From NCBI GenBank assembly GCA_029936425.1, contig JAPYSU010000007.1:77995-141994 (forward strand): DNA of 64,000 nucleotides, given 5' to 3'. A model generated the notes under the pieces. That model ran no database searches. It was not told where the DNA came from and saw nothing but the letters and a program-made list of their open reading frames with translations. This DNA comes from Litorimonas sp. (GTDB lineage: Bacteria; Pseudomonadota; Alphaproteobacteria; Caulobacterales; Maricaulaceae). Shown in pieces: positions 1 to 7,416 of the stretch; position 1 is the first letter of the stretch; every line of letters starts with the position of its first letter. Position numbers and translations under genes: made by a program.

Positions 1-714
1 TTCGGCATCGCCTGTCTCGGCGATTTTACCGCCTGCCAGAACATGGACTTTGTCTGGTACAATATAGTCGAGCAAACGCTGATAATGGGTGATGACGAGC
101 ATTCCTCGATCCTTGCCTCCGAATTCCTCGGAACGGAGCCTGTTCACGCCATCGGCAACAATCCGCATCGCATCAACGTCAAGACCGGAATCCGTTTCGT
201 CCATGACGATAAAGCGGGGTTCCAGCATCATCATCTGGAAAATCTCCATCCGCTTTTTCTCGCCGCCGGAGAAGCCGACATTCAGCGGGCGTTTAAGCAT
301 GTCCGGATCCATCTTAAGCTCTTTGGCCAGGGCTTTGGCTTTCTTGAGGAATTCAGGCGCTTTCATTTCCTCTTCGCCGCGCGCTTTGCGCTGGGCGTTT
401 AGAGCGGTTTTCAAAAACGTCATGGTCGGTACGCCCGGGATTTCCAGTGGATACTGGAAAGATAAGAAGAGGCCTTTCGCGGCGCGCTCTTCCGGCTCCC
501 TCTCGAGCAGGTCATCGCCTTCAAATTCGATAGAGCCATCCGATGCAGCATATCCTTCACGCCCCGTCAGGACATAGGACAAAGTCGATTTCCCGGCGCC
601 GTTAGGCCCCATGATCGCATGAACCTCTCCCGCCGGAATTTCCAACGACAGATCCTTTAAAATTGTTTTCTGACCGTCATCAACAGTCGCGGATAAATTA
701 TTGATTTTTAACAT
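1..714 (-). CDS. sufC: SufC, Fe-S assembly ATPase (partial, C-terminus off window)
   Basis: This is the ABC-type ATPase of the SufBCD scaffold, which builds Fe-S clusters in the cytoplasm. The first 238 residues are visible and read in frame to base 1, so only about a dozen C-terminal residues of a ~250-residue family should be missing. Walker A (GPNGAGKST) lies at residues 36-44. The ABC signature is present as NVGFSGGEKKR, and Walker B is FIVMDETDSGLD. The ATG at 714 is followed directly by the conserved first strand MLKINNL. It is the last visible gene of the suf operon and is separated from sufB by four non-suf genes, with 71 bases to the cupin gene upstream. sufD and further suf genes are expected beyond the left edge (inference). 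Confidence 0.95.
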   Translation of the reverse strand, partial: MLKINNLSATVDDGQKTILKDLSLEIPAGEVHAIMGPNGAGKSTLSYVLTGREGYAASDGSIEFEGDDLLEREPEERAAKGLFLSFQYPLEIPGVPTMTFLKTALNAQRKARGEEEMKAPEFLKKAKALAKELKMDPDMLKRPLNVGFSGGEKKRMEIFQMMMLEPRFIVMDETDSGLDVDAMRIVADGVNRLRSEEFGGKDRGMLVITHYQRLLDYIVPDKVHVLAGGKIAETGDAE

Positions 715-785
715 TACTTCTCTTTCAAATTTTTTATTCGAGTCATTTGCCATGCAAAAAGGCTTAAGAGGTCGATTTACTCATT

Positions 786-1157
786 TCACACCCACTCCCC
801 GATAGGCGCGTCGTAAATCGCGTCAACGGTGGCCGTCCCGCTATTCTTCACACCTGTTGGTTCAATTAGGAAAATCTGGCATTCTTGTTCAGCTCGGGGC
901 CGATGTTCGACGCCTTTGGGAATGACATAGGCTTCGCCTTCTTCCAACCGCACAACAGAGCCGTCGCGAAAATCTAGTTCAAGCGAGCCGCGCCAGACGA
1001 AGAACATTTCGTCCTCTGCCTCATGCGCATGCCAAGGATATTCACCCTGGATTTTCGCGAGTTTGAAGTCCTGTCCATTGAGCTGCGCAACGATTTTCGG
1101 TCGCCATTGCTCTGAGAACATCGAGAATTTCTCGTTTATGTTGATCTTTTCGTTCAT
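786..1157 (-). CDS. Small single-domain cupin protein
   Basis: This 123-residue protein is a single cupin barrel. Motif 1 carries H43, H45 and E49/E50 (WHAHEAEDE), and motif 2 is PKGVEH at residues 80-85, so the usual three-His/one-Glu metal site appears complete. The family includes metal-dependent isomerases, dioxygenases and sensors, and nothing here identifies the substrate. It lies between the RidA-like gene and sufC on the same strand. A 119-bp palindromic repeat upstream separates it from the RidA-like gene, so it may be transcribed from the suf promoter or separately. Confidence 0.8.
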   Translation of the reverse strand: MNEKININEKFSMFSEQWRPKIVAQLNGQDFKLAKIQGEYPWHAHEAEDEMFFVWRGSLELDFRDGSVVRLEEGEAYVIPKGVEHRPRAEQECQIFLIEPTGVKNSGTATVDAIYDAPIGEWV

Positions 1158-1172
1158 TCGATTCCTAAAACT

Positions 1173-1291
1173 CTGTCATTCCGGGGCTCCAAGGGAGAAC
1201 CCGGAAGGTCGAGAGGTTGCGAGCCACTTCTGCATATAGCCCCAAACTCTCGACCTTCCGCATCTGCGCTTCGCTCCGTGCGGAATGACAG
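1173..1291. repeat. Palindromic repeat element with nested inverted repeats
   Basis: The outer arms are ctgtcattccg at 1173-1183 and its exact reverse complement at 1281-1291. The inner arms are cggaaggtcgagag at 1202-1215 and its exact reverse complement at 1247-1260. The element fills the intergenic space between the RidA-like gene and the cupin gene. Dispersed palindromes whose tips read GTCATTCCGG are common in alphaproteobacterial intergenic regions. In RNA it would form a long hairpin that could stabilise or partly terminate the suf transcript (inference). Confidence 0.8.
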
Positions 1292-1302
1292 GTTTAAATT
1301 TA

Positions 1303-1701
1303 TCACGCGCCCTTAAAACACGTCACTTCGATTTCAATTTTCATTTTCTCATCGACCATTTCCGCAATCACCATGGTGGCCGCCGGCAAAATAGCGCCGA
1401 AGTGCTTGCGTAAGACGGGGAGCACGTCTTCGACATATTTACGGTCAGAGACGGTGTATTGCACCCGGATCGTATGGCCGAGTTCAAACCCGGCCGCATT
1501 CAGCGCCGCCATGATATTCGTGAAAGTGTTCTGCGCCTGCTGCGCCGCGCTTTCCGGCAGTTCGCCGGAATTATAATCATATCCGACTGTCCCGGAGACA
1601 AAGCACCAATCACCCTGCACCACGGCGCGGGACATGGCATAGGTCTTCTCTCCTTCAGAGAGCTGGATGAATTTTCGTTTTGCGTCAGGCTTTTTCGCCA
1701 T
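1303..1701 (-). CDS. RidA/YjgF-family protein, probably not a classical deaminase
   Basis: This 132-residue protein matches the Rid (YjgF/YER057c/UK114) fold from end to end. Classical RidA hydrolyses reactive 2-aminoacrylate released by PLP enzymes and needs an arginine in the PAR-x-x-V motif near the C-terminus. Here that motif reads PAATMV, so the arginine is alanine. The protein therefore probably belongs to one of the Rid subfamilies without that arginine, with unknown activity. It starts 14 bases after the lipoprotein gene in the same direction. The position close to a PLP-dependent cysteine desulfurase makes a link to sulfur or PLP metabolites possible, but this is inference. Confidence 0.85.
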   Translation of the reverse strand: MAKKPDAKRKFIQLSEGEKTYAMSRAVVQGDWCFVSGTVGYDYNSGELPESAAQQAQNTFTNIMAALNAAGFELGHTIRVQYTVSDRKYVEDVLPVLRKHFGAILPAATMVIAEMVDEKMKIEIEVTCFKGA

Positions 1702-1715
1702 GGCTTATTCCTTCA

Positions 1716-2222
1716 TTATGGACAGGCTTCTACCTGCCACTCTGTTGTATTTTCACCGCGCCAGCATTTGATGCGGGATCCATAGGCTGCCAGTTTTTGC
1801 TCGCCCCTCGGCCCGGACAGGATAAGATAAATCTCTTCGCCTTTAATCGCCTCATCGGCAAAGCCTTCTGCCGTGAAAATCAGCACGGAACCATCCTCAC
1901 GGTCAAAACTAAGCTGCGACGTTTTCAATATTGTATCGGCTGCTCCCGGCGCAAAATAGAGCCGAACATTTTCAATCGCTTCAACGCGGGATTGACCGAT
2001 TTCAAGGCCCGTATATTTAGCGAGCTTCCCACTGAAATTGGAAAAATCTATATCTTCCAAATCCCGCTTTTCCGGAAGCAGAGGCTTGTCCGGCGCAGGC
2101 GGATCGGACGGCTCTGTAACCGCCGCCGTTTGCGCATTGACGATTGCCTCAGGCGCGCTGGGCGTATCCGGAGAGCAAGCGGCCATTAAAACCGCGGAAG
2201 CTATGCAAAGAAAAAGGCGCAT
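1716..2222 (-). CDS. Lipoprotein, paralogue of its upstream neighbour
   Basis: This 168-residue protein of unknown function starts with a lipoprotein signal ending in LMAAC, so it should be anchored in the envelope. The ATG at 2222 overlaps the previous stop codon as TAATG, and it is preferred to a TTG three codons upstream. The C-terminal ~100 residues are clearly homologous to the 180-residue protein encoded just upstream. Shared stretches are GLEIG/GMELG, a following TAEGF/TADNL strand, and an ending with one Cys about 16 residues before the terminal ACP. The two conserved cysteines would lie in the periplasm and could form a disulfide (inference). Confidence 0.8.
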   Translation of the reverse strand: MRLFLCIASAVLMAACSPDTPSAPEAIVNAQTAAVTEPSDPPAPDKPLLPEKRDLEDIDFSNFSGKLAKYTGLEIGQSRVEAIENVRLYFAPGAADTILKTSQLSFDREDGSVLIFTAEGFADEAIKGEEIYLILSGPRGEQKLAAYGSRIKCWRGENTTEWQVEACP

Positions 2223-2764
2223 TAGGGACAAGCCTGTGTTTGCCAGTTTCCAGCGTTAGAGCCTCGGCGGCATTGAACGCGAACATTATATTCCGACAGA
2301 ACGAAATTATCACGCTCGCCCGGACGGAACATGGCTGTGATTTCCTGCGCCTTTATAGAGTCGTCCATCAGATTATCCGCCGTGGCGATTAAGCTGTAAC
2401 CATTCTCGGTTTGCGGGGTCAGGCGCATATCAAAGCTCTGATTTCCTTCACTGGTCTCCGGCGTAAAGCGCTCTTCCAAGAGGTTTTCCACTTCAGCGGA
2501 AGACATGCCGAGTTCCATCCCCGGAACGGTCACTCTTTGCGCGGAAATGATTTCGTCTGGCTCCGTCGGTTCAGCCGTTTTGTCCGGCGGCGTCAGATCG
2601 CCTGGCCTTGGATCAATAGGCGCGTCAACCGGAGTTTCAACCTCCGGGTTCGTCGCAGAGCCGATGCTCCTGCCGATATAAATGGCCGCAGCGAGCAGAA
2701 CGACTGCCCCGACAAGTATTAAGAGCCACATCAGACCCTGCTTGTTTTTTTCCTCATCTGTCAT
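2222..2764 (-). CDS. Membrane-anchored protein, paralogue of its downstream neighbour
   Basis: This 180-residue protein has a charged N-terminus, one transmembrane helix at about residues 12-30 and a Pro/Thr/Glu-rich linker to about residue 75. A C-terminal domain follows that ends in WQTQACP. That domain resembles the one in the adjacent lipoprotein, so the pair arose by tandem duplication and differs in how it is anchored. Its ATG overlaps the sufB stop as TAATG, so it is probably translated by coupling from the suf mRNA. I recognise no family. The location suggests an envelope role tied to conditions that induce suf, such as iron or oxidative stress (inference). Confidence 0.8.
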   Translation of the reverse strand: MTDEEKNKQGLMWLLILVGAVVLLAAAIYIGRSIGSATNPEVETPVDAPIDPRPGDLTPPDKTAEPTEPDEIISAQRVTVPGMELGMSSAEVENLLEERFTPETSEGNQSFDMRLTPQTENGYSLIATADNLMDDSIKAQEITAMFRPGERDNFVLSEYNVRVQCRRGSNAGNWQTQACP

Positions 2765-4260
2765 TATCCCACGCTTCCTTCCAAACTAATGGCGACTAGC
2801 TTTTGAGCCTCGACGGCAAACTCCATGGGAAGTTCCTGTAGGACGTCACGACAGAACCCATTGACCAAAAGCGCAACAGATTCCTCTTCGGACAGGCCGC
2901 GCTGACGGCAATAAAAGAGTTGATCATCCGAGAGCTTAGACGTCGTCGCCTCATGCTCAAATTGCGCACTCGGTGTATTGCTTTCCACATAAGGCACAGT
3001 GTGCGCCCCGCATTGATCGCCAATCAGCAGGGAGTCACATTGCGTGAAGTTCCGGGCATTCGTGGCTTTCTTATGAGCGCTAACGAGACCTCTATAGGTC
3101 GAGTTGGATTTCCCGGCGCTAATGCCTTTGGAAATCACCCGGGACTTGGTGTTCTTGCCTAAATGGATCATCTTTGTGCCGGTATCCGCCTGTTGATAGC
3201 CATTGGTAATCGCGATGGAGTAAAACTCGCCCTGAGAATTATCGCCGCGAAGGATGCAGCTTGGGTATTTCCAGGTCACGGCAGAGCCGGTTTCAACCTG
3301 TGTCCAGGACACTTTGGAATTATCGCCCCGGCAGTCGGCCCGTTTGGTCACAAAGTTATAGACCCCGCCTTTACCTTCACTGTCGCCCGGCCACCAGTTC
3401 TGGACCGTGGAATATTTCACTTCAGCGTCTTCATGCACGACAATCTCGACAATCGCCGCGTGAAGCTGGTTTTCGTCCCGCATTGGGGCTGTGCAGCCCT
3501 CGAGATAGGACACATAAGAGCCTTTATCCGCAATAATAAGCGTCCGTTCGAACTGGCCTGTGCCTTGAGCATTCATCCGGAAATAAGTTGAGAGCTCCAT
3601 AGGGCATCTCACCCCTGGCGGAATATAAACAAAAGATCCGTCGGAAAAGACGGCATTGTTGAGCGTGGCGAAGTAGTTATCTGTAATCGGTACAACCGAT
3701 CCCATATATTTTCTGACAAGCTCTGGATGGTTTTTAACGGCTTCAGAGAAGGAACAGAAAATCACACCATCTTTGGCGAGCTCTTCCTTAAAAGTCGTCA
3801 CTACTGAAACAGAGTCAAAAACGGCGTCCACGGCCACTTTCGGTGCGCCTTCTACACCAGCCAGAACTTCCTGTTCGCGCAAGGAAATGCCCAGTTTGTC
3901 ATAGACCGCCAGAATCTCAGGATCGACTTCGTCGAGCGATTTCGGCCCCTCTTTCTTTGTCGGGGATGCGTAATAATAAGCATCCTGATAATCGATCTTG
4001 GGGTATTTGATCATCGCCCAGTCCGGCTCTTCCAGCGTCAGCCAACGGCGATAAGCTTCGAGTCGCCATTCCAGCAGCCATTCCGGCTCTTCCTTTTTGG
4101 CAGAGATGAACCGAACAATATCTTCGTCCAGCCCCTTGGGCGCGAAGTCCTGCTCGATATCGGAATCAAATCCGTATTTATATTTATCGGCTTCCAGAGA
4201 GCGGACACCTTCAACGGTGGACTGCTCAATGGACTCTTTGACTTTTACTTGTTCACTCAT
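2764..4260 (-). CDS. sufB: SufB, Fe-S cluster scaffold protein
   Basis: SufB is the scaffold subunit of SufBC2D, which receives sulfur and iron to assemble clusters. The 498-residue length is usual for the family. The sulfur-handling cysteine of the QCGAHT motif is at residue 417 (equivalent to E. coli Cys405), and another conserved cysteine is at 256 in YLEGCTAP. The family ending AVEAQKLVAISLEGSVG is intact. The start is the ATG at 4260, which overlaps the desulfurase stop as ATGA. A longer upstream reading would only translate the end of the desulfurase gene in another frame. Translation is coupled on both sides. Confidence 0.97.
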   Translation of the reverse strand: MSEQVKVKESIEQSTVEGVRSLEADKYKYGFDSDIEQDFAPKGLDEDIVRFISAKKEEPEWLLEWRLEAYRRWLTLEEPDWAMIKYPKIDYQDAYYYASPTKKEGPKSLDEVDPEILAVYDKLGISLREQEVLAGVEGAPKVAVDAVFDSVSVVTTFKEELAKDGVIFCSFSEAVKNHPELVRKYMGSVVPITDNYFATLNNAVFSDGSFVYIPPGVRCPMELSTYFRMNAQGTGQFERTLIIADKGSYVSYLEGCTAPMRDENQLHAAIVEIVVHEDAEVKYSTVQNWWPGDSEGKGGVYNFVTKRADCRGDNSKVSWTQVETGSAVTWKYPSCILRGDNSQGEFYSIAITNGYQQADTGTKMIHLGKNTKSRVISKGISAGKSNSTYRGLVSAHKKATNARNFTQCDSLLIGDQCGAHTVPYVESNTPSAQFEHEATTSKLSDDQLFYCRQRGLSEEESVALLVNGFCRDVLQELPMEFAVEAQKLVAISLEGSVG

Positions 4261-5465
4261 GTTGCACCTATCTTGGTTGCATCTGTCTTTGGTCTGCTTT
4301 TTTCCACCTCGATATCCGCAATGCCGCGCGGCGAAGGCGTGAATGGAAGCGGCTTTCGGCGTATCTTGCTCCACGCCAGGAGGAAGTCTTCGACTTCGTT
4401 TAATATAGCATTATCGCCGAAACTCACGCGGATCGCGCCTTTCGGGGCTTCGTCGAGCCGTCCCATGGCTTTGATAGAGCGGCTTTCCCCGACCTTGCCA
4501 GAAGAACACGCCGTTCCGGTCGAAACGGAAATGCCTTCGAGATCGAGCGCCATCATCAAGGTCATGGAGCTCGCATCCGGGATCGCAAAAAAGCTCGTAT
4601 TCGGAAGGCGGTCTGCGCCTTCGCCGAAAATCACTAATTCCGGCTCCATTTTTTTAAGTTCGGCTTCTAAAATAGCGCGTAGTTCACGCGTATGTTCCAG
4701 ATTGATACCCATTGAGCAGGCCGCGCCAAATCCGGCAATGCCTCCTACATTGTGGGTGCCAGAGCGGCGGCGACGTTCCTGCCCTCCGCCTGATAAGAGC
4801 GGCGTGAAAGGTGCGTCCGGAGCGACATATAACGCCCCCACGCCCTTTGGCCCACCAATCTTGTGGGCAGATACAGCAAGGTAATCCGGCATAAAGGTCA
4901 TAGAAATCTTGCCTAGTGCCTGAACGGCGTCGACCAAGATCAGGCCGCTAGCGTTACGAACAAGTTCGGTCGCTGTCTCGACATCCTGAATGACGCCTGT
5001 TTCAGAATTCGCGGCGACAATCGAAACAAAAGGACGTCCGAGACTTTTGTCCCAACTGTCCAGTTTCTTCGCCAGCCAGTTTATATCTGTGCGGCCTTCT
5101 CGGTCCGCCGGGATGAGCTCGAAAGAAACGCCATAATTCTCAGCTGCCAATATCGTCGCCGGATGATCCATGGAAGATATTAGGAGGTGTTTGCACCCTG
5201 CCTGAATTGCGGACCAAATGGCTGTGTTGTCAGCCTCAGTTCCGCTCCCTGTAAACATCACGTCTTGAGCGCAGACTCCCATCGCCAGACCCACGGCCTC
5301 GCGAGCTTTGGACACAATTCCGTTGGCGGCGCGGCCATCGACATGTTGCGCCGTTGGATTTCCGTCCACGGCCATAGCCTTGGTCACAGCCTCTATCACT
5401 TCCGGCCACGTAAAGGTCGTAGCATTATGGTCGAGGTAAGTTCTGCTTTGTGAGAGACTACTCAT
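4257..5465 (-). CDS. Class I cysteine desulfurase (IscS/NifS type) of the suf operon
   Basis: This PLP enzyme takes sulfur from cysteine and passes it as a persulfide to the scaffold. It has 402 residues. The PLP lysine is K202 in SAHKIGGPKG, a PLP-stacking histidine is H101 in MDHPA, and the persulfide cysteine is C320 in the mobile loop TACSSGK. The loop and lysine contexts are of the IscS/NifS class, not the SufS class. Many alphaproteobacterial suf operons carry such an enzyme first and a SufS later. It overlaps the regulator gene before it and sufB after it, each by ATGA. Confidence 0.95.
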   Translation of the reverse strand: MSSLSQSRTYLDHNATTFTWPEVIEAVTKAMAVDGNPTAQHVDGRAANGIVSKAREAVGLAMGVCAQDVMFTGSGTEADNTAIWSAIQAGCKHLLISSMDHPATILAAENYGVSFELIPADREGRTDINWLAKKLDSWDKSLGRPFVSIVAANSETGVIQDVETATELVRNASGLILVDAVQALGKISMTFMPDYLAVSAHKIGGPKGVGALYVAPDAPFTPLLSGGGQERRRRSGTHNVGGIAGFGAACSMGINLEHTRELRAILEAELKKMEPELVIFGEGADRLPNTSFFAIPDASSMTLMMALDLEGISVSTGTACSSGKVGESRSIKAMGRLDEAPKGAIRVSFGDNAILNEVEDFLLAWSKIRRKPLPFTPSPRGIADIEVEKSRPKTDATKIGAT

Positions 5466-5917
5466 TCCGCCGCCTCCAATTCCTGCGTCCGAACAGCCAA
5501 GACGGGCAAACGCCCCTCAACGACGTCCTGAACAGTCACAGAAGCCAGAAATTGCTCAATATGGCTTTCCAAGGCGCCCCAAAGATTGTGGGTCAGACAA
5601 CGGCTTGTCCGGCCGGTGCATCCGAGGCGATCATCCGGTGTGCAGCCATGGGCTTTGATATCCTCATTCACGGCATGAATAATGCGGTCAAGCGTCAGGG
5701 TTTGAGCCGGAACATTGAGGATGTAGCCGCCTTTTGCCCCGCGCACGGATTTTACCAATTCAGCTTTGCGAAGTTTGTTAAACAACTGCTCCAGAAAGGT
5801 AATGGAAATGCCCTGACGCGTGTTAATATCAGCCAAAGACGAGCGCACACCTTCGCCTTGCGCGGCGAGGTCGGCCATCGCCATAACGGCGTATCGTCCT
5901 TTGGCAGTCAGTTTCAA
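5462..5917 (-). CDS. iscR: IscR-like Rrf2-family [2Fe-2S] regulator
   Basis: This 151-residue Rrf2-family regulator has an N-terminal winged helix (residues 1-65). It also has the cluster ligands expected of IscR-type sensors: C92, C100 and C107, with H110 following. E. coli IscR has the same Cys3His pattern at 92/98/104/107, with slightly shorter spacing. Such proteins sense Fe-S cluster supply and repress their own operon. It is the first gene of the suf operon, and the promoter upstream contains an IscR-type palindrome, so autoregulation is likely. The symbol reflects family resemblance, and another Rrf2 sensor remains possible. Confidence 0.85.
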   Translation of the reverse strand: MKLTAKGRYAVMAMADLAAQGEGVRSSLADINTRQGISITFLEQLFNKLRKAELVKSVRGAKGGYILNVPAQTLTLDRIIHAVNEDIKAHGCTPDDRLGCTGRTSRCLTHNLWGALESHIEQFLASVTVQDVVEGRLPVLAVRTQELEAAE

Positions 5918-6004
5918 AGCGTTTCCGGCTCCTTTATGAAGGTTTTTCTCGCAATTCGCGGCGTAGCTTGTTAAAGGGCGCGCGAACCGACAATTTACAG
6001 GCTG

Positions 6005-6034
6005 GATGTATGTATCCTGACCTATTTAGTCAAG
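6005..6034 (-). promoter_or_regulatory. suf operon promoter with IscR-type operator
   Basis: On the minus strand the sequence CTTGACTAAATAGGTCAGG (6034 to 6016) is an imperfect palindrome. It fits the core of the IscR type 1 consensus (SYYGACT, five bases, NGTCRRS). The same bases contain a good -35 box, TTGACT. After a 17-base spacer comes TACATC (6010-6005) as a weak -10. The operator thus covers the -35, as expected for repression by the adjacent IscR-like protein. The leader to the regulator start would be about 80 bases. Confidence 0.6.
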
Positions 6035-6117
6035 ATTAGAACAGGGTTCTTTCGCGCGACATATCCACCTTTTTACAGGACGTTACGCCGAAGCGACCCA
6101 TATTTATGTGAGGGTTA

Positions 6118-6795
6118 ATGCCTGAAGTCATTTTTGCCGGACCGGATGGTCGTCTCGAAGGTCGCTATCACCCCTCGGATGACCCGCAAGCCCCTTGTGC
6201 GTTGATTCTATCGCCTCACCCGAAAGCGGGCGGTCATATGGATCACCGCATTCCCGTTGCCATGTATGAAAGCTATAAGCGCCGCGGCTTCTCCGTCCTG
6301 CGCTTTAATTTCCGCGGTATTGGGCGCTCTATGGGCGTTTACGATAATGGACAGGGCGAATTGCAGGATGCAGCTTATGCACTGGACTGGCTACAAAGCT
6401 TCAATCAGAACGCGCCTTTTTCCTGGGTGTCGGGATATTCCTTTGGCGCTTGGATCGGCATGCAGCTTTTGATGCGCCGTCCGGAAGTAGCCGGATTTAT
6501 TTCCATGTCATTGCCGACCAATACGTATGACTTTGCCTTTCTTGCCCCCTGCCCGGCGTCAGGTCTGGTGACGTATGGGTCTGAGGATTCTATCGTCCCA
6601 GCTGATGATGTGGATCGCGTTGTCGACAAAATCCGCGTGCAAAAGGGCCACAAAATTTCCACGCATGAAATCGAAGGCGCGGATCACTTCTATACAAATC
6701 ATCTGGAAATTGCGCTGGACGTGATTGAGGACTATCTCGATGAGAATCTCGACCCTCGGTATTCACCGCCCAGAGCGCCAAAGCTAATTGAATAG
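6118..6795 (+). CDS. Alpha/beta hydrolase (COG2945-like)
   Basis: This 225-residue cytoplasmic serine hydrolase has the nucleophile S108 in GYSFGA, the acid D157 in GSEDSIVP and the histidine H190 in GADHF. An oxyanion-type loop, SPHPKAGG, lies near residues 32-39. The family is found next to suf genes in several alphaproteobacteria, but its substrate is not known. A GAGG ribosome site lies just before the ATG at 6118. It is divergent from the suf operon and ends at a bidirectional terminator. Confidence 0.9.
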   Translation: MPEVIFAGPDGRLEGRYHPSDDPQAPCALILSPHPKAGGHMDHRIPVAMYESYKRRGFSVLRFNFRGIGRSMGVYDNGQGELQDAAYALDWLQSFNQNAPFSWVSGYSFGAWIGMQLLMRRPEVAGFISMSLPTNTYDFAFLAPCPASGLVTYGSEDSIVPADDVDRVVDKIRVQKGHKISTHEIEGADHFYTNHLEIALDVIEDYLDENLDPRYSPPRAPKLIE

Positions 6796-6810
6796 AGTTT
6801 ACGGAATAAA

Positions 6811-6842
6811 GAAAAACCCGGCCTTTCGAGCCGGGTTTTTTT
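6811..6842. terminator. Bidirectional intrinsic terminator
   Basis: A hairpin with arms aaaaacccggc and gccgggttttt (6812-6822, 6830-6840) is flanked by an A-run on the left and a T-run on the right. It works on paper in both directions between the convergent hydrolase and lipoprotein genes. Confidence 0.9.
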
Positions 6843-6861
6843 ATTGGCGCTCTCATCTAGA

Positions 6862-7416
6862 CTAAGGTTTATCCGGACTAGGTGATAGCTTAACCGAGAC
6901 CCTGACCGTGCCCTTTTCAGCAGAATCTTGTAATTCTAGGAGGTTCAGATCACTCCTCCTGTTATAATACTTCAGTTTATCCTCTAACATTTCTACAACA
7001 AAGCCGCCCTGTCCATCTTTCTCCACTTTCTTAGAAAAGACGAGTTGATTTCCAAGCATTTCAACAAAATGTTCTTTTTGAAACTGAAAGGGTTGTTTAC
7101 ACCACTCGCCAATAGTCGTCGTCAGACTAAAACGGTCCTCCATTGGCTCTGTAGAAACAACGACATCAAATTCCGCTCTTATTTTTCCGCAAGAATTTGT
7201 GATAATTACCGTGTCAGGATGCATTTTTGGGTTCTTAGAACGGTAGTCCTTCTGAATTTCAGCGAATGTTGGTCTCCACATTTCAATTTTGGTTACCGTG
7301 CCCACAAACGCAAAGGACTTCGCGGGCCTTTCGCCTAAATGCGCGCACGCGGACAGTGACCCCAAAGTTGAAATCAGAAGGAGATATCTTAAACCCTTAC
7401 GCACTGATCTATTCAT
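6862..7416 (-). CDS. Lipoprotein of unknown function
   Basis: This 184-residue protein has a basic n-region, a hydrophobic core and the lipobox LSAC (Cys at residue 24), so it should be a lipid-anchored envelope protein. Two further cysteines, in TNSCGK and GEWCKQ, lie in the mature part and could form a disulfide. I recognise no domain. Its ATG lies inside the end of the M1 peptidase gene, with an 8-base overlap, so the two are co-transcribed and probably coupled in translation. It ends at the bidirectional terminator. Confidence 0.8.
   Translation of the reverse strand: MNRSVRKGLRYLLLISTLGSLSACAHLGERPAKSFAFVGTVTKIEMWRPTFAEIQKDYRSKNPKMHPDTVIITNSCGKIRAEFDVVVSTEPMEDRFSLTTTIGEWCKQPFQFQKEHFVEMLGNQLVFSKKVEKDGQGGFVVEMLEDKLKYYNRRSDLNLLELQDSAEKGTVRVSVKLSPSPDKP

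Noticed and set aside
4257..4374. Longer SufB start at 4374
   Set aside because: The extra residues are the end of the desulfurase gene read in another frame. The ATG at 4260 matches the family and the ATGA overlap.
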